Part shown: in pieces, positions 35,405-43,418 of the stretch
Position numbering within the stretch: the stretch's first letter is position 1
How the letters are laid out: the number at the start of each line of letters is the position of its first letter
The notes under the pieces: model-generated
Seen by the model: only the letters and a program-made list of their open reading frames with translations
Told to the model about the DNA's origin: nothing
The model's database searches: none
Origin: Candidatus Gastranaerophilales bacterium
Lineage (GTDB): Bacteria > Cyanobacteriota > Vampirovibrionia > Gastranaerophilales > Gastranaerophilaceae
DNA: 64,000 nucleotides
Reading direction: 5' to 3'
Assembly (NCBI GenBank): GCA_944324365.1
Contig: CALUWA010000003.1
Location: 62,001-126,000 of the forward strand
Program-made: the position numbers and the translations under genes

Positions 35405-36685
35405 ATGGTAGATGCAATAAGTTCAATAAATTTGGCGACAAAAACCTATTTACAAAAGAAAAAGGATGAGGATATTGCCTGGGAGCGACTTACGCCGAGC
35501 CAGATTATACAATATATGAACGACGGGGAAGATGTTCCGGAAGAGATTATGCGCTGGGCAGAGGATGTAAGCAAGCTTGAGGACGCCCCGGATGATGTTA
35601 CTTATGAGTCGGTGAACGGAGCAACTACCCTTGAGGAGATTAACAATATTAATTCCCAAAGCGATGAACCGGATGCGGAGGATGCTGCGGCAAAAACATC
35701 TATGACGCAGGCTCAGGCTTTCCGTGAAAGCATGGAAGCGAGCGGAGAAACAAAATACCAGCAGGGCAAAACTTTATCAAAGATGAGCAGCGGCTATGTT
35801 ATACAGGAAAAAGCAATGGAAATAAGTCTTGAGAACAGTGCTGATGAAGCTGAAACTATAAGTACGGTTGCAGAAATTAAAGCAGAGATGACAGAAAGAA
35901 GAACGTCGTCAATGAAGCAGGAGTTAGATAATCTTATTGCAAAAGCGCAAAGTAAAGATAAAAGTCTTACCCCTGCGGATTTAAACAGAATTGCAGAACT
36001 CGGCGGGATTTTGAATGCTCTTGGCACTCAGGCTCAGGCTGATTTGGCAGATATCGGAGCGGAATTAAGTGCACTGGAAGCTGAAGTTCAACAATTTACA
36101 ACTCTTCCGCCGGAAGCCGCTGATTTTGGCACCGAAGCTGTTGCTGTCGGGGCGGAACTTGTAACAGATGATACGGCACAACAAGCACAGATTAACGAGG
36201 CTGCCTCTAATACAGACGGTATAAATACTGCCAAAATTACAATGAATATGGCTAAGTATAAGATATTCTCAACTTTATTCGACAGAAATTACAGAATGGG
36301 ACTTGAGGCAATTAAAAACGGCAGCAATGCAATTGACGCAGGTGCAAGCGGTACAGCGGCACTTGATACGGCGCAATCCGGTATTGATACACAGTTTACA
36401 AGAATTGAGGGAGCACAGGCTACGGTTGAAAATGGAACCGGTGTCGGAGGATTTGATATTCCGCGAACCGCCGCGCAACAGGATAATCAAAATGCACAAG
36501 ATGCTAACTCTGACAGTACAACCTCTGCAAACAACGACCAAACCGCTTCAAATGATGAAGATAAGAAGAGCGAAGAAATCAAGATTTCTTCTGACAAAAC
36601 CGGAGAAACCGATGTTAAAGACAGTACCTTGGTTGTAGATTCAGACGAATTAAGGAAACGCCGTGAAGAAAAAGGTCTAGCTTAA
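35405..36685 (+). CDS. Acidic Ala-rich helical protein of unknown function
   Basis: This 426-residue protein is strongly acidic, mostly helical with coiled-coil-like stretches (about 130-220), has no cysteine, no signal peptide and no membrane segment, and ends in a disordered Asn/Asp/Ser tail (about 350-426). The composition is like secreted filament or effector proteins exported without a Sec signal, but no family is recognised. TTAAGGAG precedes the ATG. It converges with the mannosidase gene, overlapping it by 9 bp. Confidence 0.7.
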   Translation: MVDAISSINLATKTYLQKKKDEDIAWERLTPSQIIQYMNDGEDVPEEIMRWAEDVSKLEDAPDDVTYESVNGATTLEEINNINSQSDEPDAEDAAAKTSMTQAQAFRESMEASGETKYQQGKTLSKMSSGYVIQEKAMEISLENSADEAETISTVAEIKAEMTERRTSSMKQELDNLIAKAQSKDKSLTPADLNRIAELGGILNALGTQAQADLADIGAELSALEAEVQQFTTLPPEAADFGTEAVAVGAELVTDDTAQQAQINEAASNTDGINTAKITMNMAKYKIFSTLFDRNYRMGLEAIKNGSNAIDAGASGTAALDTAQSGIDTQFTRIEGAQATVENGTGVGGFDIPRTAAQQDNQNAQDANSDSTTSANNDQTASNDEDKKSEEIKISSDKTGETDVKDSTLVVDSDELRKRREEKGLA

Positions 36686-38704
36686 AAATAATTCGTTTAC
36701 CTTTTTCTCATAATCTTTAGCTGCAAAAAATCCCGCGGCAAATTCTACGGTATTTTTACCCAACAACTGTGCTGCGTTTACCGGAATCGGAGGTCCGGCA
36801 GGAGTTGAACGTGAAGGGTTTTTCGGGTTTGAAATTATTCCCGTTGAACGGAGCAGGGTTATTGAAAGCGAATTTTTATATACCTCGTATTCGGTCAACC
36901 CTTTTGTTACAATTCCAAAATTACTCGTGCCGACAAATCTTTGCATAGGCGCGGTGTTAGTCCACACTTCAATCCCTCTGGTTTTTGGCAGATGTTTTCT
37001 TATATTGTAATCCGGGTTAAATTTTCGCTCAATAAGAGTGTTCATATCTTCCGATAATGTATGGTAAACGGGCTCTTTGAGGTTAAATCTTACCTGCCAT
37101 AATCTGTTTTTTAGTCTGTTGTTCCAATCTATTCTGAACCGCAGAATATCCGAATTTTTATCAAGTAATACATTAACATTGAAAAAACTTGTTTTGATTT
37201 TTAAGCCTGAACGTAAATTCCCGTTCGTTAGAATTTCGGATGAAATAATTTCAGCGGTTTCTCCGTTGTCGTTTTCAACTGCTCCGAAGTTGTATGTATC
37301 CCCAAAATCCTTGTATCTTACAAAATCTACCGTAACTTCACTGTTAATTCTTATTTTTCCGTTTGATACTTTTAATTTTATATGTGAGTTTGATATTTCG
37401 GTATTCGAAATTTTTAACTTGTCATCAGACGGGGCGATTTCTCTTATATATTTATAAATTGTTGTATAATCCTCCGTGACGGGTATTCTTTGGGTATTAT
37501 ACAAAATTTCGTCAGGAAAGCCTCTGTGTTTAGATATTATTTGGGCGTCTTTAGGCAAATCTGTATCTTCAAAAATCGCCGTCGCATGATATTTTTTGTT
37601 GTATCTTACCCATAATTTATCAAATTTTTCAGGATAAATATTTTTCAATTCTTTCAGAATTGTTTCCGCAGTTTGAATAATTTTTTTGTAGCGGATTGTG
37701 TTTTCCATATGGACATCATCGGTGGAACATCCGCAAATGCCATCATGTGCCTGATTCTTTAAAAGGAGTTTATAAGCGTATTCTATTGAACTGTCGTATT
37801 TTCCGCCAAATTCTTTTTGAAATTCATCTGCAAGATTTAATTTATATGAGGCCTCTGCATTCAGTTTTTTTATATCTAATCTTGCAGAGTAACTTCCTTG
37901 CAGGATAAAAGTTTTGCTGTTGTCCCTGAGTTCATCGTTCCACTCAAATTTAAAATTGTCTTTTACGAGTTCAAAATATTCAAACGGAGTGGATAATTTT
38001 ATTTCGTAATCGTCCAAAAGTGAATTTACTTTTTCGATTTGATCTTTGATATCCGGCTCTACTCCGAGATGATCCGCACCTATCGGAAGAAGCAGCACAT
38101 CTTTTGATTTTTCTGCAATTTTATCAAGGTTGCCCTTCAGCCATTTTGCCTTATCTTCAATAGACAATTTCGCAGAAAAAATATCCATATAATAGCCGCG
38201 TATGAGATTTATTGTGTTAACTCCGTTGAAGATGAATTCGGACGGAATATCTCCGCATCCGCGCCAGACAATACACTTGTCAATTCCGTATTTTTTAAGC
38301 AGGGGCGGAATATTTTTGCTATGTCCGAAAGTATCCGCCAGATATCCTATAAAATCCTGACAGCCAAAATTTTTGGAGATTTTAAGCCCAATTTCCAAAT
38401 TCTTTTCAAAACAATCCTTATTAGTTAAAAATTCATCCACAAGCGTATAAAACGGGCCTATAAAAAGCCGTTTTTCCGCGATAAATTTTCTGATTAACTC
38501 TTCGTTTTGAGGTTTTATCTCTAAGTAATCCAACATGGCCGAAACCTGCCCGTCAAAGTAAAATGCCGGAATTTTGTTCTCTTTGAGAAGTTCAAGAACA
38601 TTGTCAAAAACTCTTATGAGCCTGAGCCGGAAAACTTCAAACTCTCTGTACCATTCTCTGTCCCAATGCGTATGTAAATAGGCTATAACTTTTTTCTTCT
38701 GCAT
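36677..38704 (-). CDS. Alpha-mannosidase, glycoside hydrolase family 38
   Basis: This 675-residue cytoplasmic enzyme cleaves alpha-mannosides. The zinc-binding N-terminal HTHWDREWY (11-19) and the nucleophile Asp124 in YLADTFGHS match GH38, as does NQAHDGICGCSTDDVH with a further zinc ligand. C-terminal beta domains follow. It has no signal peptide, so it would act on imported oligosaccharides or internal glycans, fitting a host-associated heterotroph. It is transcribed alone, with the repeat-rich prepilin locus A behind its start. Confidence 0.92.
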   Translation of the reverse strand: MQKKKVIAYLHTHWDREWYREFEVFRLRLIRVFDNVLELLKENKIPAFYFDGQVSAMLDYLEIKPQNEELIRKFIAEKRLFIGPFYTLVDEFLTNKDCFEKNLEIGLKISKNFGCQDFIGYLADTFGHSKNIPPLLKKYGIDKCIVWRGCGDIPSEFIFNGVNTINLIRGYYMDIFSAKLSIEDKAKWLKGNLDKIAEKSKDVLLLPIGADHLGVEPDIKDQIEKVNSLLDDYEIKLSTPFEYFELVKDNFKFEWNDELRDNSKTFILQGSYSARLDIKKLNAEASYKLNLADEFQKEFGGKYDSSIEYAYKLLLKNQAHDGICGCSTDDVHMENTIRYKKIIQTAETILKELKNIYPEKFDKLWVRYNKKYHATAIFEDTDLPKDAQIISKHRGFPDEILYNTQRIPVTEDYTTIYKYIREIAPSDDKLKISNTEISNSHIKLKVSNGKIRINSEVTVDFVRYKDFGDTYNFGAVENDNGETAEIISSEILTNGNLRSGLKIKTSFFNVNVLLDKNSDILRFRIDWNNRLKNRLWQVRFNLKEPVYHTLSEDMNTLIERKFNPDYNIRKHLPKTRGIEVWTNTAPMQRFVGTSNFGIVTKGLTEYEVYKNSLSITLLRSTGIISNPKNPSRSTPAGPPIPVNAAQLLGKNTVEFAAGFFAAKDYEKKVNELFLS

Positions 38705-38761
38705 TCTGTCATTATATCTCTTTGATACTTTTGGGGCAAGATTGTAAAGTGCCTGAGGGAC

Positions 38762-38790
38762 TTGAAAAATGATTGAAAATAGTTTATACT
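38762..38790 (+). promoter_or_regulatory. Putative promoter of prepilin locus A
   Basis: TTGAAA (38762-38767), 17-bp spacer, TATACT (38785-38790). The same layout is kept at locus B (60222-60250) while flanking bases differ. Confidence 0.65.
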
Positions 38791-38813
38791 GATAGAAAAT
38801 GGAGGATAGAAGT

Positions 38814-38867
38814 ATGCAAAAGTTAAGTATAGCGCGGAAATACCGGGAGGGGGGTATTTACATCTAA
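38814..38867 (+). CDS. Leader reading frame with G-rich tract (locus A)
   Basis: ATG at 38814 is 7 bases after GGAGGA and encodes MQKLSIARKYREGGIYI, then TAA. The tract GGGAGGGGGG lies at 38845-38854. One base on, the alternative frame is open without any stop from 38833 through 39963, the end of the prepilin gene. The equivalent at locus B has the same offset. Confidence 0.6.
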   Translation: MQKLSIARKYREGGIYI

Positions 38868-39022
38868 GTCGGGACAAGGGTTTACGCCTATTTGCCATTG
38901 CGGCGGTTCCGGTGTTTTACAGGGTTTAATCAGAAGGTTTTATAAAGCAGTCATTCAGAGGTACGCAGCACCGAAGAAGTGCCTGAGGCACAACATTATA
39001 ACACGTTTTTGTATTACCAATC

Positions 39023-39124
39023 GTCATTGCGAGGTCGGATTTTCGGTAGGGCGCCGTGGCACGAAGTGCCCCAGCCCGCAAGTTGGAGCCGGACGTTACT
39101 CCGGCGACAACCCGAATAATCCGA
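39023..39124 (+). repeat. Dispersed repeat R2, copy 2
   Basis: Nearly identical to 29115-29216. Here it lies in the stop-free stretch between the leader tract and prepilin A, so it could be translated (for example as VGRRGTKCPSPQVGAG) if the leader frame is joined. Confidence 0.9.
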
Positions 39125-39176
39125 TAAAAAGCGAAGCAATCCAGGAAAAGAGATCGCGGACAAACCTTTGGTTTTC

Positions 39177-39273
39177 CGCGATGACATATGGCTGGTGGAA
39201 TGCGTCAAAATATGTCATCGCGCACTTGTTGCGCGATCTATGGATTGCTTCGTCGCAAGCTCCTCGCAATGAC
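39177..39273. repeat. Palindromic repeats at the start of prepilin A, including R3
   Basis: A 13-bp perfect inverted repeat (CGCGATGACATAT, 39177-39189 with 39210-39222) contains the ATG at 39181. It is followed by R3 (39212-39273), inverted relative to 34170-34230. Confidence 0.85.
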
Positions 39274-39963
39274 GGGAAAAAGAGATTCTTCGGATTCCAT
39301 CCTCAGAATGACAAAAAGAAAGCTGCGTTTACGCTTGCGGAGGTGCTTATAACTTTGGGTATAATCGGCATAGTTGCTGCAATGACGCTTCCGACATTAA
39401 TCGCTAACTACCAGAAAAAAGTTGTAGAAACGCGGCTTATTTCTTTCTATTCAAAAATCAACCAGGCATATAGAATGTCTTATGCAGAAAATGGCGATAC
39501 TGCTGATTGGATTATATCGGATAAAAATTATAGTTATAACGAGATGCTGGATTGGCTGGAAAAATATATATTTCCATATATGAAACATTATGATGTAAAA
39601 CAATGTAATGGTAAAACTACCGGTCAAATAGGTGTTTGTGTAACAATTCCTGACGGCAGTCTATACTGGTTTTCAATAGATAATAACGGTCAGGATGTTG
39701 TTTACTTTGTTAATGGAGTATTTGGAGATATAAATCCCCGAAATAAATTTGGGTTTAATTTCTCAAAAAGAGTAAGTTTTGGCTCTACCTATAAACAGAG
39801 TATGGACTTTTTAGATCCGTATATACTCAACTGGGACGGACGAAGAGAATCTTTATTTACCGATGGTACTTGGGGCTGCAGAAAAGGCTGCACAAACTGT
39901 GCTTACTGTACAAAGTTAATCCAGCTTAACGGCTGGGAAATTCCGGATGATTATCCGTGGTAG
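39181..39963 (+). CDS. Prepilin-like secreted protein with repeat-derived leader (locus A)
   Basis: The prepilin signature AAFTLAEVLITLGIIGIV (Phe at 39328) is followed by a globular domain with paired cysteines (CRKGCTNCAYC) ending WEIPDDYPW. The N-terminal 49 residues come from palindromic repeat DNA (VIAHLLRDLWIASSQAPRND) and match the locus C leader almost exactly. The ATG at 39181 has no ribosome-binding site; the frame is open upstream for another 116 codons to the G-rich tract, with no ATG, GTG or TTG. The true start is therefore likely the out-of-frame leader ATG at 38814. The C-terminal WxIxDDYPW is shared with locus B. Confidence 0.75.
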   Translation: MTYGWWNASKYVIAHLLRDLWIASSQAPRNDGKKRFFGFHPQNDKKKAAFTLAEVLITLGIIGIVAAMTLPTLIANYQKKVVETRLISFYSKINQAYRMSYAENGDTADWIISDKNYSYNEMLDWLEKYIFPYMKHYDVKQCNGKTTGQIGVCVTIPDGSLYWFSIDNNGQDVVYFVNGVFGDINPRNKFGFNFSKRVSFGSTYKQSMDFLDPYILNWDGRRESLFTDGTWGCRKGCTNCAYCTKLIQLNGWEIPDDYPW

Positions 39964-40153
39964 CAAGCTCTGTATTCTCTTTCGTATATTTATTTGTTAT
40001 ATATTTTTTATATTTTAACTTTTGTAAATTTATTCACCAGAATTAGTTCTACAGGATTATATTTTTTATCCTTTTGTGTTATATATTTTCATGTAGAAGC
40101 TTGGTTATTATAAGATAAATAATTTAAGTAAAAAGAGAGATATGGAGGCATTA

Positions 40154-41878
40154 ATGTCAGTAGGTCAATTTGTATTTATGTTACACAGCCATCTTCCTTA
40201 TTATAGAAAAGCCGGTATGTGGCCTTTCGGGGAAGAAAACCTTTATGAATGTATGGCGGAAACTTATGTTCCTTTGTTGAATGCGATTTCCGAGCTTTAT
40301 GATGAAGGTATTAAGGCAAAATTGACGGTAGGTATTACACCTATCCTTGCGGAACAATTAAATGATGAACACCTGAAACATGGGTTCGTCAAATATTTGG
40401 ATTCAAGAATAGCAAAAGTTTCAAAGGATTTGGAAAGATATCCTGATCCAAATGTTCCTCATTCTCAACACTTAAAATATTTAGCAAAATATTATTTTGA
40501 CTGGTTTAATTATATCAAGGATTCATTCGTAAATAAATACGGTATGGATTTGATAAGTGCGTTTAAAAAATACCAAGATTTGGGTTGTATTGAGATTACA
40601 ACATCAGGTGCAACTCATGGCTTTTCTCCATTATTGGCGACTGACAGCAACCTGAATGCACAATTTAAAGTTGGTTCTGATACTACAAAAAGACTTTTCG
40701 GTAAAAAAGCAACCGGCTGCTGGCTTCCTGAATGTGCTTACAGACAAGGTTACGAATATGTTGGCAAAGATGGCCAAAAACATTGGCGTCCGGCAATTGA
40801 AGTTACTCTTCAAAATAACGGTATTGAATATTTCTTTACGGAATCACACGTTATTGAGGGCGGCAATTCAATTGGAAACAGACGTGTAATTGGGGTTTAC
40901 GGAAATATTGAGTACATTCCGCTTCCTGAAAGACCGGCTACAGGTTATGATACTTATTCTGCATACTGGCTTCCTGATGCACAGGTCGCAGTAATGGGCA
41001 GAAATGACAGAGCTGGTTATCAGGTTTGGTCTGCGGCTGACGGATATCCGGGTGACGGCTGCTTCCGTGAGTTCCACAGAAAAGATGCTAATTCCGGTAT
41101 GCACTATTGGAGAATAACTTCTCCTAAGACTGATTTAGGCGATAAGATGCTTTACGATCCGGTATTAGCTTTGAATAAAGTAAATGAAAATTCCGACCAC
41201 TATACAACACTGATTTATCATTTATTGAATGATTACAAAAAGGCTCACAACGGCAAAGAAGGGCTTGTAATGGTATCATTTGATACTGAATTGTTTGGAC
41301 ACTGGTGGTTTGAAGGTGTGGAATTTATCAAACAGGTTGTTAAAAAATTCCATACATATCTTCCGGAAGTTGAAAGAATGACAGCAGGGGAATATATTCA
41401 TGCTCATCCTCCGACAGAAGCTATTCAAATTCCTGAAAGTTCTTGGGGACAGGGCGGACACTTCTATGTATGGCAAAACCACTTAACGGAATGGATGTGG
41501 CCTATTATCCACTCTTGTGAAAAACGTATAAACCGGATTGTTGACAGATATCCTGAAATTCCGGAAGATAAGCTTCTTCACAGAGCGTTGAACCAGATGG
41601 CAAGAGAGAACTTGTTGCTTCAAAGTTCGGATTGGCCGTTTTTGATTACGACTTGGCAGGCAAAAGATTACGCAACTGACAGATTCAGAGAACATGTTGA
41701 CAGATTTGAAACAATCTGCGATATGATTGAAAGCGGCAATATTGATGATGCTAAGTTAAAAGAAATTGAAAGTATTGATAACTGCTTCCCTGTAATTGAC
41801 TATAGGGTATATCAATCGTTAGAAGAAGGGGTTATCCCTCAACAATCGAAAAAATTAGCTCCGCTTTATTCAGACTAA
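40154..41878 (+). CDS. GH57 1,4-alpha-glucan branching enzyme-like protein
   Basis: This 574-residue protein belongs to glycoside hydrolase family 57: N-terminal HSHLPYYRKAG, the nucleophile Glu193 in GCWLPECAYRQ and the acid/base Asp377 in VSFDTELFGHWW. Family members of this type create alpha-1,6 branches in glycogen. The ATG at 40154 is chosen over 40142 because GGAGG lies 5 bases before it, made from the upstream ATG itself. No other glycogen gene is adjacent. A terminator follows. Confidence 0.9.
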   Translation: MSVGQFVFMLHSHLPYYRKAGMWPFGEENLYECMAETYVPLLNAISELYDEGIKAKLTVGITPILAEQLNDEHLKHGFVKYLDSRIAKVSKDLERYPDPNVPHSQHLKYLAKYYFDWFNYIKDSFVNKYGMDLISAFKKYQDLGCIEITTSGATHGFSPLLATDSNLNAQFKVGSDTTKRLFGKKATGCWLPECAYRQGYEYVGKDGQKHWRPAIEVTLQNNGIEYFFTESHVIEGGNSIGNRRVIGVYGNIEYIPLPERPATGYDTYSAYWLPDAQVAVMGRNDRAGYQVWSAADGYPGDGCFREFHRKDANSGMHYWRITSPKTDLGDKMLYDPVLALNKVNENSDHYTTLIYHLLNDYKKAHNGKEGLVMVSFDTELFGHWWFEGVEFIKQVVKKFHTYLPEVERMTAGEYIHAHPPTEAIQIPESSWGQGGHFYVWQNHLTEWMWPIIHSCEKRINRIVDRYPEIPEDKLLHRALNQMARENLLLQSSDWPFLITTWQAKDYATDRFREHVDRFETICDMIESGNIDDAKLKEIESIDNCFPVIDYRVYQSLEEGVIPQQSKKLAPLYSD

Positions 41879-41898
41879 TTTGATAAACTTATTTAAAG

Positions 41899-41930
41899 GA
41901 CTCCGTGAAATTCACGGGGTCTTTTGTTTT
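41899..41930 (+). terminator. Terminator after the GH57 gene
   Basis: An 11-bp stem (41899-41909 with 41911-41921, one wobble, essentially no free loop beyond one base at the tip as written, so the top pairs are probably open) followed by TTTTGTTTTT. Confidence 0.85.
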
Positions 41931-42026
41931 TAGTAAAAATTTTAAATCAGGGTATTGCAAAAAAAAATTCAGCATTTTATAATAAAAATTGTCGAAAGGT
42001 CTTCGGCAGTTGACAAAAGAATTTAT

Positions 42027-42101
42027 GGGAGCGTAGCTCAGTTTGGTTAGAGCGCATGCCTGTCACGCATGAGGTCGCGAGTTCGAGCCTCGTCGTTCCC
42101 G
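42027..42101 (+). tRNA. tRNA-Asp (GTC)
   Basis: A complete cloverleaf: acceptor GGGAGCG/CGTTCCC, D arm GCTC/GAGC, anticodon stem CATGC/GCATG with loop CTGTCAC (anticodon GTC), T arm GCGAG/CTCGT with loop TTCGAGC. The discriminator is G and CCA is not encoded. Its last 15 bases recur at 42274 and, with one change, 43402. Confidence 0.97.
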
Positions 42102-42140
42102 AATTAAATAACCACCGGTATTACCAGTGGTTATTTAATT
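42102..42140. terminator. Hairpin terminator directly after tRNA-Asp
   Basis: A 14-bp perfect stem (AATTAAATAACCAC at 42102-42115 with 42127-42140) begins right after the discriminator base and ends in TTTT. Could act in both directions. Confidence 0.75.
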
Positions 42141-42179
42141 TTGCGAAGGGTTCGAGGTGAGAACTTTTAAAGTTCGAGC

Positions 42180-42267
42180 GACCTGCGAGCAGAGGGCGAA
42201 GGCTTGTCTGCTTATGGCTTTGGCCATATAAGCAGACAACCGTAGACCCGTTTAATGCGAGCAGGTC
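42180..42267. other. Structured non-coding segment between tRNA-Asp and its tail copy
   Basis: An outer pair GACCTGC/GCAGGTC (42180-42186, 42261-42267) encloses an 11-bp stem TTGTCTGCTTA/TAAGCAGACAA (42204-42214, 42229-42239). No reading frame is evident. It may be a co-transcribed small RNA or only repeat structure. Confidence 0.35.
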
Positions 42268-42273
42268 AAGACG

Positions 42274-42291
42274 GCCTCGTCGTTCCCGCCA
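42274..42291 (+). repeat. Copy of the tRNA-Asp 3' end with encoded CCA
   Basis: GCCTCGTCGTTCCCG is identical to the last 15 bases of the tRNA gene (42087-42101) and here is followed by CCA. It looks like an attachment-site remnant or the original tRNA end displaced by an insertion. Confidence 0.75.
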
Positions 42292-42298
42292 TTAAAAG

Positions 42299-42321
42299 AA
42301 GCCCGTTAGTCGGGCTTTTTT
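42299..42321 (+). terminator. Terminator upstream of the ClpN-membrane gene
   Basis: AAGCCCG-TTAGT-CGGGCTT stem-loop followed by T6. It probably belonged to the tRNA transcript. The next gene starts only 15 bp later, leaving no room for its own promoter. Confidence 0.85.
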
Positions 42322-42335
42322 ACTAGGAAGTAGAA

Positions 42336-43088
42336 ATGTTTGAAAAATTTACAGAAACAGCACTAAAGATAATCATGGCTGCTGAAAAAGAAGCGAGAAT
42401 ACTAAATAATAACTTTGTGGGTACAGAGCATATCTTATTAGGTTTATCTACTGAGAAATCTCGAGCTTTAGAAATATTAAATAGTTTGGGCTGTAATCTA
42501 GATAATATTATGAAAACTGTAGAAAAAGGTTCTGATGTTGTTGGGGTTGAAATTGCATTCAATTCAGAAGCAAAAGAACTTTTTCAGAATGCTTGGGCAG
42601 AAGCAAAAAAATTCGGACAACCTGTTACAGAACTACATTTATTAATAGCTTTAACATATTCTGAAGGTAAACATATACAAATTTTTAAAGATTTGAATAT
42701 AGATATTGATAAAATTAAAACTTTATCAGTAGAAAAAGCAGAAAAAATGGAAATAAAATTAAATTCCAATGGACTTATTGTATCAACTTGTTACATATTG
42801 ATAGTAGCTTTATTAGTATTATTTTCGTATATTTTGTTGAATAATTTAATATCATCTCTTTCTATTACATATAGTAAGGTGATTTTTATTGTTGGACTTA
42901 TTATTACAACCTTTTTTGTGCGTAATAAACTTATATTTCATTTTGGAGTTGGGCAAGTCCCAATTAAACTAATAGAATTAATAAGAACCATTTGTTTAGT
43001 TATAGGAATACTATTTATTGCTATTTTAATCTTGGTATCAATAATATGGCTTATGATAACTATTGGTAAATATAGATATTCTGCTTAG
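42336..43088 (+). CDS. Clp N-domain fused to membrane helices, no ATPase
   Basis: The first about 140 residues are a double Clp_N (ClpA/ClpC N-terminal) repeat: MFEKFTETALKIIMAAEKEA, NFVGTEHILLGLSTEKSRA, then a second repeat with FNSEAKELFQNAWAEAKKFG and VTELHLLIAL. In ClpC this module binds adaptors and substrates. Instead of AAA+ domains, three to four membrane helices follow (about 148-171, 180-198, 222-246). The gene is AT-richer than its neighbours and lies between tRNA-Asp tail copies, suggesting acquisition by integration. It could tether or decoy Clp adaptors at the membrane; that is speculation. AGGA lies 7 bases before the ATG. Confidence 0.82.
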   Translation: MFEKFTETALKIIMAAEKEARILNNNFVGTEHILLGLSTEKSRALEILNSLGCNLDNIMKTVEKGSDVVGVEIAFNSEAKELFQNAWAEAKKFGQPVTELHLLIALTYSEGKHIQIFKDLNIDIDKIKTLSVEKAEKMEIKLNSNGLIVSTCYILIVALLVLFSYILLNNLISSLSITYSKVIFIVGLIITTFFVRNKLIFHFGVGQVPIKLIELIRTICLVIGILFIAILILVSIIWLMITIGKYRYSA

Positions 43089-43210
43089 AAAAACGGTATT
43101 TATTCTAAAGTCCTAATGAATAAACATACTTTTTGCGTATGTTTTGATTTTAAGTGTTCATAATATTTCTTAAAAAGTTCGAACCTTGCAACGTCAACCC
43201 CGCCATTAAA

Positions 43211-43237
43211 AAAGAACCTATAAAGGGTTCTTTTTTT
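43211..43237 (+). terminator. Terminator after the ClpN-membrane gene
   Basis: Stem AAAGAACC/GGTTCTTT with T7. It is preceded by CCCCGCCATTAAAA, which resembles the end of the tail copy at 42285. Confidence 0.85.
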
Positions 43238-43401
43238 AATGGCCGAATGCCATTGGCGAGAAATGCATTTTGCGAGTTCGGCGGATTTGCGGACGAATGG
43301 AGTGAACGTAGTGAACAAATCCGGATAGCGAACAGATTGAGCCGGCAAAAGCAAAGCTTTTTTAGGCGAAACTCTGTGAGCGTGGAGCAAATCCAAGACA
43401 A

Positions 43402-43418
43402 GCCTCGTCGTTCCTGCC
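43402..43418 (+). repeat. Second copy of the tRNA-Asp 3' end
   Basis: GCCTCGTCGTTCCTGCCA matches the tRNA tail with one change (C to T) and encodes CCA. With 42274-42291 it brackets 1.1 kb containing the ClpN-membrane gene. Confidence 0.7.

Larger units (their letters stand above)
38750..38905 (+). repeat. Promoter-leader repeat R4, copy A
   Basis: About 155 bp, closely similar to 60208-60360: GCCTSAGG, TTG-17-TATACT promoter, GGAGGATAGAAGTATGCAAA, the purine tract, and a segment TCTAAGTCGGGACAAGGGTT. Both copies end just upstream of a prepilin-like gene in the same orientation, so the promoter and leader duplicated as one unit. Confidence 0.85.

Noticed and set aside
38868-38930. Riboswitch, including c-di-GMP type, in the R4 region
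   Set aside because: I could not match the known conserved core of any riboswitch class; repeated sequence alone is not enough.
42274-42291. Second tRNA gene
   Set aside because: Only the 3' tail is present; no D arm or anticodon stem can be folded upstream.
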